A DNA stretch of 5,488 nucleotides from NCBI GenBank assembly GCA_026386835.1, contig JAPLMV010000222.1:1-5488 (forward strand), in the 5' to 3' direction. How positions within the stretch are numbered: the stretch's first letter is position 1; each line of letters starts with the position of its first letter. This document shows positions 1 through 5,488 of the stretch, one piece after another. The translations under genes were made by a program, and so were the position numbers. Origin of the DNA: Planctomycetota bacterium (GTDB lineage Bacteria > Planctomycetota > Phycisphaerae > Sedimentisphaerales > Anaerobacaceae). The notes under the pieces are model-generated. The model was not told the origin of the DNA, made no database searches, and saw only the letters and a list, made by a program, of their open reading frames with translations.

Positions 1-1322
1 CGGGGGTACTGCCTGTGATGAACAGGCAGGCGATTGAATATGCGGTAATGGCGGCACTTGCGCTTAACTGCAAAATCGCCGAGTTCACCAAGTGGGACAG
101 AAAAAGCTATTACTATCCTGATTTGCCGAAAAACTATCAGATAAGCCAGTACGATTTGCCGTTAAGTTCGGAGGGATTTATAGAGATACCGCTGCCTGGC
201 GGAAAGACGAAAAAAATCGGGATAATCAGGGCGCATCTCGAAGAGGATGCGGGCAAGAATCTGCACGCGACGGGGAATTTTTCGCAGGTGGATTTGAACA
301 GGACAGGGACACCATTACTGGAGATTGTTACAAAGCCGGATATGAACAGCAGCGAGGAGGTTCGGGCGCTGGCGGTGGAGCTTCAGCGGATGGTTAGGTT
401 TCTGGGTGTATCTGAAGCGGACATGCAGAAAGGGCATATGCGGTTTGAGCCGAACATTAATCTTGTCATCACAAAAGACGGCAAAGAATATAAAACGCCG
501 ATTGTGGAGGTCAAAAATTTAAACAGCTTCCGAGCTCTCGAAAGAAGCGTCGAATATGAGATTCAAAGGCAGCTTGGGGAATTTGTCGAGACGGGCAAGA
601 CGATGCAGATGGGAAATAAATCCACCCGCGGCTGGGACGATGCGAGGCAGGAGACGTTTTTGCAGAGGGAAAAGGAAGAGGCGCACGATTACAGGTATTT
701 TCCCGAGCCGGACCTTGTGCCTGTAAGGGTCAGTAAAGAATGGCTTGCGGAAATCAGGGGGCGGATTTGTGAGTTGCCGATAAAAAAGCAGATGCGGTAT
801 GTGAAAGAGTATGGTTTAAGCGATTACGATGCAGGCGTTTTAACTGCGGAAAGACAGACAGCGGAATTCTTTGAGCACAGTATAGCGGCAGGGGGCGAGC
901 CGAAACGCATCTGCAATCTGCTAACGCAGGTCGGGTTGAAAATAGCGAATGAAAAAGGATGCAGTGCGGCAGAGCTGGGCGTTACACCGAAAGGGCTGGC
1001 GGAACTGGCAAAGATGGTTGAGCAGGGAGAGGTGAGTGCGTCTGCGGGAAATTCCTTTTTCGAGGAGATGGTAAAGGCAGGCAGAAGCCCGCAGCAGATA
1101 GCCAGTGAGCAAAATCTGCTCCAGAAAAACGACGCAGGCGAACTGGAGGGGTTTGTGGATGATGTTATAGTGGCGAATCCGAAGGCGGTGGAAGATGCTA
1201 AATCTGGGGGTAAGAAAAGCTCTAAGTCTATGAGCTTTCTTGTCGGCCAGGTAATGCAAAAGACAAAAGGCCAGGCAAACCCCAAAGTCGTCAACGAACT
1301 TTTGGCCAAGAAACTCGGATAA
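1..1322 (+). CDS. gatB: Aspartyl/glutamyl-tRNA amidotransferase subunit B, 5'-truncated by the window edge
   Basis: GatB is the kinase/tRNA-binding subunit of the cytoplasmic GatCAB complex. The complex converts Glu-tRNA(Gln) to Gln-tRNA(Gln) and/or Asp-tRNA(Asn) to Asn-tRNA(Asn), using ammonia delivered by GatA. The reading frame is already open at base 3, and the first visible residues GVLPVMNRQA match the family's conserved LPGxLPVxN stretch. The true start is therefore upstream, and the GTG/ATG at 15-20 are internal. The 439 visible residues compare with a usual length near 480, so roughly 40 are missing. Family signatures in visible numbering are KSYYYPDLPKNYQISQ (about 34-49), HLEEDAGK (78-85), DLNRTGTPLLEIVTKPD (about 97-113), EVKNLNSFRALERSVEYE (about 169-186) and TRGWDDARQETFLQREKE (about 208-225). 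The C-terminal third is the helical GatB/YqeY tail, ending SMSFLVGQVMQKTKGQANPK...LLAKKLG. It is complete at the 3' end (TAA). No gatA or gatC is visible. Confidence 0.98.
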   Translation, partial: GVLPVMNRQAIEYAVMAALALNCKIAEFTKWDRKSYYYPDLPKNYQISQYDLPLSSEGFIEIPLPGGKTKKIGIIRAHLEEDAGKNLHATGNFSQVDLNRTGTPLLEIVTKPDMNSSEEVRALAVELQRMVRFLGVSEADMQKGHMRFEPNINLVITKDGKEYKTPIVEVKNLNSFRALERSVEYEIQRQLGEFVETGKTMQMGNKSTRGWDDARQETFLQREKEEAHDYRYFPEPDLVPVRVSKEWLAEIRGRICELPIKKQMRYVKEYGLSDYDAGVLTAERQTAEFFEHSIAAGGEPKRICNLLTQVGLKIANEKGCSAAELGVTPKGLAELAKMVEQGEVSASAGNSFFEEMVKAGRSPQQIASEQNLLQKNDAGELEGFVDDVIVANPKAVEDAKSGGKKSSKSMSFLVGQVMQKTKGQANPKVVNELLAKKLG

Positions 1323-1414
1323 TGAAAAACAACAAAAAAGCGATGGAAATCGTGTCGGATAATTTGATGTCAAGAAGCATTACAAGAATGGCGATGAGAG
1401 GCTATCGCTCATGA
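1322..1414 (+). CDS. Possible 30-residue basic small ORF bridging gatB and the downstream orphan gene
   Basis: An ATG overlaps the gatB stop codon (TAATG) and opens a 30-codon frame. Its TGA overlaps the ATG of the next gene (ATGA at 1411-1414). The predicted peptide begins MKNNKKAMEIVSDNLM, ends MAMRGYRS, and is basic with no membrane segment. Both junctions are the classical overlap forms of translational coupling, so ribosomes leaving gatB could pass through this frame into the downstream gene. Against it are the short length, the lack of a clear Shine-Dalgarno before the ATG (only purine-rich gatB codons) and no recognisable family. It could be a coupling leader, the displaced N-terminus of the next gene, or chance. 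Confidence 0.3.
   Translation: MKNNKKAMEIVSDNLMSRSITRMAMRGYRS
1396..1401 (+). promoter_or_regulatory. Ribosome binding site of the 1411-1956 gene
   Basis: GAGAGG lies 9 bases before the ATG at 1411. In this frame no ATG, GTG or TTG occurs between the upstream stop (TAA 1360-1362) and 1411, so the site and the start support each other. The motif sits in the loop of a small inverted repeat (GCGAT at 1391-1395, ATCGC at 1404-1408). Confidence 0.5.
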
Positions 1415-1956
1415 TTGATAAGGTGCGCAGAGAAAAATTGGCTCTCCATTTACGTCAATATGTAAGTTGTCGTTTCAATAATCAGCAATTGGAAGATCGC
1501 ATTGCGAATGATGTCAGTGACGGATGGCTGCCGGAACAGTACTATCGCTCTAAGAATACGGATTGCGATTCGGTGATTATGCCAATGCTGGAACATATAT
1601 GGTGTTTGTATGATGATACTCGTTTTCACAGAGCCAGGAAGAAGTATGCGATAAAAGGTGAAGTACGCGAACAAGTTGCGAGATGGATTTTATTTCTGCA
1701 CTCAGACCTTGAGTATCAATGGCCCCTTTTAAGATTCACAGATTACTGGTTTTACAATAATATCAAATTCTCGCGTTGGCTAAGATACATAAATCCATTT
1801 TATAACAGAGTAAAAGTGAGAATAGACAAAGCAAAGCAGGAATGGGAAAATTTTCAGAAAGTGGGCGACTTTAATTACTGGCCATTTATTAACAAGGATA
1901 CATTTGAAGCTGAATTAAAACGACCACCATATCTGAATGGTAAAAGAACTTCATGA
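1411..1956 (+). CDS. Hypothetical protein, 181 aa, tryptophan/tyrosine-rich, function unknown
   Basis: I do not recognise this protein. It looks cytoplasmic: no signal peptide or convincing membrane helix is seen, charged residues are spread throughout, and there are eight tryptophans and many Tyr/Phe. The N-terminal part (MIDKVRREKLALHLRQYVS...) looks helical. The middle contains WCLYDDTRFHRARKKYAIKG and the C-terminal part VGDFNYWPFINKDTFEAELK, which reads as a compact conserved-looking module. A GAGAGG site precedes the ATG, which is the only possible start in the frame. Base composition differs from the neighbours: hand counts of three 60-base lines (from 1441, 1561 and 1741) give 23, 23 and 18 G+C, against 31-32 for lines from gatB (241, 1021) and the GT4 gene (2881). 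Codons are also more A/T-ending. This suggests a younger or transferred gene. It follows gatB on the same strand with no visible terminator between, so it is probably read through from gatB, and it converges on plsY. Confidence 0.75.
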   Translation: MIDKVRREKLALHLRQYVSCRFNNQQLEDRIANDVSDGWLPEQYYRSKNTDCDSVIMPMLEHIWCLYDDTRFHRARKKYAIKGEVREQVARWILFLHSDLEYQWPLLRFTDYWFYNNIKFSRWLRYINPFYNRVKVRIDKAKQEWENFQKVGDFNYWPFINKDTFEAELKRPPYLNGKRTS

Positions 1957-1962
1957 CAAGCG

Positions 1963-1989
1963 GCAGGGCAAGCAATTTATTGCCCATGC
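1963..1989. terminator. Possible bidirectional hairpin between the convergent genes
   Basis: GGGCAA (1966-1971) and TTGCCC (1980-1985) form a 6-bp stem with an 8-base loop. The stem can extend by GCA/TGC (1963-1965 with 1987-1989) past a single bulged A. It spans the 20-bp gap between the two stop codons and the last codons of plsY, where a shared terminator is expected. There is no clean T-run on either side. The + strand is followed by a T-rich stretch with GTTTCTTTGTTT, and the - strand by even less. The position is suggestive and the structure only moderate. Confidence 0.3.
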
Positions 1990-2633
1990 GGTTTCTTTGT
2001 TTCGCCGACTTTGCTTTCGGTGCCATTTCGAATTCTTTTTATGTTTTCCATGTGCCGCCAGATTACCATAACGGGCACTAAAACAGCGGCGATAAGCAGC
2101 GGCCAAAGATTTGTAAAGTTCCAGGCGGGATTGAGGAAAATCAAGGCGGTCAGAGCGAGGGGAAAAACAACCGAGGCGGCGATTGAGGCAAGGGAGATGT
2201 ACCGCCAAATCCAGACACATATCAGCCATACGGAGAAAGCGACGGCAACAGCGATTGTGTAGTAGGGCCAAAGGCCCAGAGCGACGCCGAAACTTGTAGC
2301 AACGCCTTTGCCGCCTTTGAATCTCATATATATCGAAAAGATATGTCCCAATACGGCTGCGACGCCGACTGTAAGCCAGAGGAAAAGCTCTGCGGTGGTC
2401 GGCGGCGATGATATAAAGCAGTCGGTAGCGAGCATCGGAAGCAGGCCTTTTAAGACATCGAGAAGAAAACAAAAGTATGCCCATTTTTTTCCAAGTGCCC
2501 TGGAAAGATTAGTAGCGCCGATATTGCCTGAGCCGATTTTCAGCAAATCAATGCCGTGTAATTTTGCGATGAGCTGGCCGAAAGGAATCGAGCCGAGAAG
2601 ATATGCAGCGGTTATCAATAATATAAAGTTCAC
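1977..2633 (-). CDS. plsY: Acyl-phosphate:glycerol-3-phosphate acyltransferase PlsY
   Basis: This integral inner-membrane enzyme transfers an acyl group from acyl-phosphate (made by PlsX) to sn-glycerol-3-phosphate, giving lysophosphatidic acid, the first step of phospholipid synthesis. At 218 residues it is close to the family's usual 195-220. Signature regions are GSIPFG (14-19), GSGNIGATN (34-42), FKGGKGVATSFG (105-116) and RHMENIKRIRNGTE (193-206), corresponding to the conserved cytosolic motifs of PlsY. Hydrophobic membrane segments alternate with them (about 2-20, 52-70, 84-101, 115-141, 147-168, 176-192). The start is GTG at 2633, with GGGAG six bases upstream, and it overlaps the preceding glycosyltransferase stop as GTGA. 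It is therefore translationally coupled as the last gene of the LPS operon. The short tail after residue 206 is charged and cytoplasmic. No plsX is visible. Confidence 0.97.
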   Translation of the reverse strand: MNFILLITAAYLLGSIPFGQLIAKLHGIDLLKIGSGNIGATNLSRALGKKWAYFCFLLDVLKGLLPMLATDCFISSPPTTAELFLWLTVGVAAVLGHIFSIYMRFKGGKGVATSFGVALGLWPYYTIAVAVAFSVWLICVWIWRYISLASIAASVVFPLALTALIFLNPAWNFTNLWPLLIAAVLVPVMVIWRHMENIKRIRNGTESKVGETKKPHGQ

Positions 2634-3814
2634 AATTGTCTCCCGTGCATTATCCTGTCATATAACATTATTAGCTGTTGTGCCGCTCTTGTGATTGAGA
2701 TTTTTTCCTTCAAGTTGTCAGAGGCGATTGCCCGTGAGGCCTTTTTGATATTATCGGTGTTTGTGAAATAGTCAAGAGCATCGGCAAGAGCCGTGATATT
2801 CTGGGGCGAATCGATTACGATGCCATGCAGGCCGGCAGTGAATAAATCGGAAGCGCCGTTAAATTTTGTAGTGATTACAGGCTTTTCTGCGGCAAGGGCT
2901 TCGAGGATAAATCTGCTCGAAGGGTCGTAAAAGGTCGGCAGAACCGCTACATCGCTTATCGACAATATGTCCTGGATATGCCGGACTTTCCCGAGGAAGA
3001 CAATCCTGTTATGGACGTTGTATTTTTTTGCCAGGCGGCGGTATTTGAGAGATGCGTCATCGCCGACAACTATCAGGTAAAGGGGGCGGCTGTTACTATT
3101 GGCAGGAACAAGCGACATTGCTCTTATCAGAGAAGGCAATCCTTTTAGCCGGAAATTGTTTGCCGCAAAGAGGAAAAAGACCGGGCCGGCAGAGGGGTTG
3201 ATATTAAATTGAGAAAGTATCTTCGAGCGGAGATTTTCGGTTTCGGAGGAGTCTGTTTGTTTGTTGATTTTTACACCGTTAGGCACGATAGCGATTCGGC
3301 TGTCGTCGAGATGGTAATGGTGTTTAAATTGCTGCGCGACATATTGGGAAAGTGCGGCCACTATTGGGCCATTGGTATTTTTACAAAGTTTTTTTTCGGC
3401 ATGCAGAAGTGCGGTGCGTCTGAAATTGGCGAAGGCGGTTAGCTTTTTGTAAAATTCGGTAAATTTATTCTGATAACTTGCGGCATTGCGTAAAATAGCT
3501 TCAGCATAGCTTCCGCCTCGCGGCTGATAAATATCGACAAAATCAAACGGCAAAACGCTGTGGACTATGTCATAGCGATGTTGAGAGAGATGTTTTTTCA
3601 GTTCTTTTGCAAAAATACAATAGCTGGTGCGGCGGCCTGGGTGGTTACGGCATAAAAAATGGATATTGTCGGCGTTAGTTTGGCCTTTTGCGGCGAGGAT
3701 ATCAACTTTCAGGCCGAGTTCCGACAGTGCCGAGTACAATTCAAAGACCGAGCGTTCGGCACCTCCCAGTGCGATATCAGAGCGTTCTATTATTATTGCG
3801 ACAGTTCTTTTCAT
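2630..3814 (-). CDS. GT4-family (WaaG-like) glycosyltransferase, probably LPS core
   Basis: A GT-B fold, retaining sugar-nucleotide-dependent glycosyltransferase of family GT4, 394 residues, typical length, expected at the cytoplasmic face of the inner membrane. The N-terminal Rossmann half has IALGGAERSVFELYSAL (14-30), the usual glycine-rich acceptor-side loop. The C-terminal donor half starts near SRIAIVPNGVKI (172-183) and contains FRLKG (221-225), a VFLGKV strand (272-277) and FYDPSSRFILEALAAEKPVI (295-314). In that block the family's E-x7-E donor motif reads D297-x7-E305, with E305 conserved and the first acidic residue Asp rather than Glu. Flanking genes (heptosyltransferase, core kinase) point to LPS core extension; the WaaG resemblance is in the donor block, and the sugar added cannot be read from sequence. 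It starts 24 bp after the kinase stop with no Shine-Dalgarno, but a promoter candidate ends 6 bases before its ATG. It overlaps plsY by 4 bp. Confidence 0.9.
   Translation of the reverse strand: MKRTVAIIIERSDIALGGAERSVFELYSALSELGLKVDILAAKGQTNADNIHFLCRNHPGRRTSYCIFAKELKKHLSQHRYDIVHSVLPFDFVDIYQPRGGSYAEAILRNAASYQNKFTEFYKKLTAFANFRRTALLHAEKKLCKNTNGPIVAALSQYVAQQFKHHYHLDDSRIAIVPNGVKINKQTDSSETENLRSKILSQFNINPSAGPVFFLFAANNFRLKGLPSLIRAMSLVPANSNSRPLYLIVVGDDASLKYRRLAKKYNVHNRIVFLGKVRHIQDILSISDVAVLPTFYDPSSRFILEALAAEKPVITTKFNGASDLFTAGLHGIVIDSPQNITALADALDYFTNTDNIKKASRAIASDNLKEKISITRAAQQLIMLYDRIMHGRQL
2640..2644 (-). promoter_or_regulatory. Ribosome binding site supporting the GTG start of plsY
   Basis: Read on the - strand, GGGAG lies six bases before the GTG at 2631-2633 and inside the last codons of the upstream glycosyltransferase. 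It supports the non-ATG start and the 4-bp GTGA overlap. It is the clearest Shine-Dalgarno on the - strand of this window. Confidence 0.65.
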
Positions 3815-3820
3815 TGCAGA

Positions 3821-3850
3821 ATTATAACCATAAACCGGTCATTTTGTAAA
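3821..3850 (-). promoter_or_regulatory. Sigma70-type promoter candidate for the GT4-plsY pair, implying a leaderless transcript
   Basis: On the - strand, TTTACA (3850-3845, five of six to TTGACA) is followed by 18 bases and then a perfect TATAAT (3826-3821). Only six bases (TCTGCA) separate the -10 element from the ATG at 3814, so transcription would start at or within a base or two of the initiation codon. The -35 element lies in the last sense codons of the upstream kinase gene. The downstream gene has no Shine-Dalgarno, which agrees with leaderless translation. It could still be a chance match in AT-rich DNA, and read-through from upstream is also likely. Confidence 0.45.
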
Positions 3851-4693
3851 TGGTGCAATCCTGCCGTGCCTGGCATCGTGCCTTGCCATGCGGTTTGCCT
3901 TATTTATTATGCTGCGGATAAAACTTTTGTCGTCGTCGGTTAGTTTTGAGCGGCTGGAATAGTTAAGGTAAAATCGCAGGCGGTCGGTATTTGAAAAATA
4001 TTTCGCAGGCGCTGAATAATAAAGCTGTGCGATATCCTTTATGCGAAACCTTTCTGCCGATACGATGGGTTTAAAACATCTTGCAAGGTCTATGAGGTAA
4101 AAGCGGCTGCTATCGCTGTGGAATATATGGGCAAGATAAAGGTCTCGATGGCGGTAGCCGGTTTGATGGAACTTTTTTACGAAGGATGCTAATTGAGCGA
4201 TGAATGTTTTTCGTAGCCTTAGATTTGCTTTGGCAGGGGGGTCGTAAAAATAAATGGGGAGTTTTTTTTCGAGCGACTGGGCGTCAGGGATTTTTTCTGT
4301 AACGATAAAACTTATTTTTTCGAAAAGAATTCCCCAATCTTGGCCATAAGCGATTGTTTTTGGGGTATTTATGCCGAACTGCATTAGTTTTTTTGCAGGT
4401 TCGAGGTCGCAAAGTGAGCAGCTTATCATTTTGCGGTGCGATAACCAGTTTTTGAATTGAGTCAGGAACGGCGGATTATCATATCGTTTTAGAAAAAACG
4501 TAACGGCAGGTGAGCTTGTTTCAAATTGTATTCGGCTTCTAAAGCCGGCAAGATTGTTTTTAGAGAGGTTTTTGCCGGCATTAAAGGAAAAGACGGTGTT
4601 TATAGAGGTAAGCCCCAGTTTGGACAAGGCCTGTTTATAATCGGCGTCGATGAAAAACGAATCTGAAATTTTTATAAATTTTTGTTCACTCAT
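3839..4693 (-). CDS. WaaP/InaA-type lipopolysaccharide core kinase
   Basis: A predicted eukaryotic-like-fold small-molecule kinase of the lipopolysaccharide kinase (Kdo/WaaP) family, 284 residues, near the usual 250-290. Such enzymes phosphorylate an inner-core sugar (heptose in WaaP) from ATP at the cytoplasmic face of the inner membrane. Visible kinase landmarks are a Gly/Asn/Ser-rich loop (about 40-52), the beta-3 lysine in VTFFLKRYD (K69), a helix-C glutamate in CDLEPAKKL (E98), the catalytic loop YRHRDLYLAHIF (180-191, D184) and FYLIDLARCF (198-207, D202) at the metal-binding position. The loop has His189 where protein kinases have Asn, as is typical of WaaP relatives. The heptosyltransferase ends 9 bp upstream and the GT4 gene starts 24 bp downstream. 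No Shine-Dalgarno precedes the ATG (upstream bases end AACCCCTTTT), so translation probably relies on reinitiation from the upstream gene. Whether the target is heptose or Kdo is not readable. Confidence 0.87.
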   Translation of the reverse strand: MSEQKFIKISDSFFIDADYKQALSKLGLTSINTVFSFNAGKNLSKNNLAGFRSRIQFETSSPAVTFFLKRYDNPPFLTQFKNWLSHRKMISCSLCDLEPAKKLMQFGINTPKTIAYGQDWGILFEKISFIVTEKIPDAQSLEKKLPIYFYDPPAKANLRLRKTFIAQLASFVKKFHQTGYRHRDLYLAHIFHSDSSRFYLIDLARCFKPIVSAERFRIKDIAQLYYSAPAKYFSNTDRLRFYLNYSSRSKLTDDDKSFIRSIINKANRMARHDARHGRIAPFTK

Positions 4694-4702
4694 AAAAGGG
4701 GT

Positions 4703-5488
4703 TCAGGGATTAGGCGACAGTAATTTTTCGGACGCCTTGCAAACCATATCGACGGTAATTGACTGCATGCACAAATGCTCGAATTCCTTACACTCTGGTT
4801 TGGCGCAGGGGACACAATGTGCTTTTCCTTCGATTTTGATTTCATTTTCATAGCCGGTCTCGGTCCATGCGGGGTCGTTTGGGCCAAATAAGGTAATGAG
4901 TTTGCGTTTCAATGCGATTGCAATGTGGCGAGGGCCGGTATCATTTGTTATTACAAGACTGGCAACTGAAAAAAGTGATTTCAATTCGCCAAGACTTAAC
5001 GGCGTCTGGGCGAGGTTAATGAGTTTATTTTTGCTCTCCCGACAGATTTCCTCTGCGATTTGGCACTCAGTTGAAGCCGGTGATACGGAAATGACAACAG
5101 CGGCATTATAATTTGAAATCAGTCGGTCGGCAGTTTGTGCGAATCTTTCACTGAGCCAGCATTTACTAAGGCCGAACGCTCCGCCTGGGACAAGAATGAC
5201 AATCGGCTTATGCAAATCGAAAACTTCCGGCAGTTTTACCTTCAATTTTTCCAGACATTGCGGCTCGGTGAGCAGTTCAAGACTTCTGTTACCGGTATCG
5301 GCGCCGAGGTGCGATGCGATTTGGAGATAGTAGTCAATCATTGAGCGAGGTTTGAATTTGCCGCTGGGCAATTTGGGCGGATAGAGCTTATCTGTCAGCA
5401 GAAATCCGCGTCCTTCGCGTGCATAGCCGATGCGGGATGGAATCCCTGCGAGAAAAACTGCTAAAGCGGATGCGAAAGAGTTCTTGAA
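4703..5488 (-). CDS. waaF: LPS heptosyltransferase (GT9, WaaF-like), 5'-truncated by the window edge
   Basis: An ADP-heptose:LPS heptosyltransferase of family GT9 that adds L-glycero-D-manno-heptose to the inner core at the cytoplasmic face. The frame stays open to the window end, and 261 residues are visible of about 340-350 expected. The part before the internal TTG at 5371 is clearly coding and typical: NSFASALAVFLAGIPSRIGY (visible 3-22), then AREGRGFLLTD. Further motifs are PGGAFG with K109 and W111 (101-111), TNDTGPRHIAIAL (181-193), the ADP-heptose-binding region of GT9 enzymes, and LFGPNDPAWTETG (200-212). A C-terminal C-x2-C-x4-C-x6-C cluster (C225, C228, C233, C240) is of the kind often seen in heptosyltransferase II homologues. 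The match favours heptosyltransferase II (WaaF) over I (WaaC), but the N-terminus is missing. It is the first visible gene of the - strand operon; the operon start is outside the window. Confidence 0.92.
   Translation of the reverse strand, partial: FKNSFASALAVFLAGIPSRIGYAREGRGFLLTDKLYPPKLPSGKFKPRSMIDYYLQIASHLGADTGNRSLELLTEPQCLEKLKVKLPEVFDLHKPIVILVPGGAFGLSKCWLSERFAQTADRLISNYNAAVVISVSPASTECQIAEEICRESKNKLINLAQTPLSLGELKSLFSVASLVITNDTGPRHIAIALKRKLITLFGPNDPAWTETGYENEIKIEGKAHCVPCAKPECKEFEHLCMQSITVDMVCKASEKLLSPNP

Noticed and set aside
1358..1363. GATAAT as a -10 box for the orphan gene
   Set aside because: No -35-like hexamer lies 16-18 bases upstream, where the sequence is A-rich. Read-through from gatB explains expression more simply.
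824..1373. Two - strand open frames opposite the end of gatB
   Set aside because: They lie antisense to strongly conserved gatB sequence, have serine/cysteine-rich low-complexity translations and no family resemblance. They are shadows.
2649..2654. GATAAT (- strand) as a -10 box for plsY
   Set aside because: No acceptable -35 hexamer at 16-18 bases; the site lies in the coding end of the GT4 gene and plsY is already coupled by overlap.
1951..2694. Open frames on both strands overlapping plsY
   Set aside because: The plsY frame carries all family motifs and membrane segments. The overlapping frames have arginine-rich or patchwork translations typical of shadow frames.
3209..3943. Three + strand frames opposite the GT4 and kinase genes
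   Set aside because: They are antisense to motif-bearing - strand genes and show no domain or plausible ribosome site.
4262..4269. Run of eight A on the coding strand of the kinase as a programmed slippage site
   Set aside because: The frame encodes the kinase landmarks intact on both sides (Glu-Lys-Lys-Leu here), so no shift is needed. It is only a possible sequencing-error spot.
4650..5344. + strand and alternate - strand frames over the heptosyltransferase
   Set aside because: The GT9 motifs are all in the 4703-5488 frame; the others are out of frame with no support.
5369..5371. TTG as the start of the heptosyltransferase
   Set aside because: The frame continues upstream to the window end and encodes family-typical residues (NSFASALAVFLAGIPSRIGY), so the TTG is internal and the gene is cut by the window.
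1..5488. CRISPR arrays, tRNA/rRNA genes, insertion sequences, riboswitches
   Set aside because: No regularly spaced repeats, cloverleaf-like segments, transposase motifs or known aptamer cores were seen on either strand.

Overview
The window comes from a Gram-negative bacterium. It carries the tail of one housekeeping gene, one unidentified gene, and most of an outer-membrane (LPS core) operon on the opposite strand. The LPS inner-core genes (heptosyltransferase, WaaP-type kinase, GT4 glycosyltransferase) show that the cell makes a heptose-type LPS core. GatB shows that it makes Gln-tRNA(Gln) and/or Asn-tRNA(Asn) by transamidation. Shine-Dalgarno signals are absent from two of the four start sites that can be inspected among the larger genes, and GC is around 50% in most genes. 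This would suit a Planctomycetota-like (for example Phycisphaerae-type) lineage, but that placement is a weak inference from general sequence flavour, not a result.

Layout. The + strand, 1-1956, holds the 3' nine-tenths of gatB. Next is a short spacer with a possible 30-codon ORF that exactly bridges gatB and the next gene by TAATG and ATGA overlaps. Last is a 181-residue tryptophan/tyrosine-rich protein of unknown function in visibly AT-richer DNA. The - strand, 5488 down to 1977, reads in transcription order: a GT9 LPS heptosyltransferase (waaF-like, N-terminus outside the window), a WaaP/InaA-type lipopolysaccharide core kinase, a GT4 (WaaG-like) glycosyltransferase, and plsY (acyl-phosphate:glycerol-3-phosphate acyltransferase). 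Gaps are 9 bp, 24 bp and a 4-bp overlap, so this looks like one operon. The two gene sets converge with only 20 bp between stop codons, where a modest inverted repeat lies.

How the genes fit together. The heptosyltransferase would add heptose to the inner core, the kinase would phosphorylate core sugar, and the GT4 enzyme would extend the core. PlsY makes lysophosphatidic acid, the entry point to phospholipids, so the operon joins LPS assembly with membrane lipid synthesis. A well-formed sigma70-type promoter candidate (TTTACA-N18-TATAAT) sits directly before the GT4 start. It lies so close that the transcript would begin at or next to the ATG, so GT4-plsY may also be transcribed separately as a leaderless mRNA.

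I did not find a CRISPR array, tRNA/rRNA, insertion sequence or an evident new defence or mobile system. The parts least explained by known biology are the orphan gene at 1411-1956, the gatB-to-orphan junction, and the leaderless promoter candidate.
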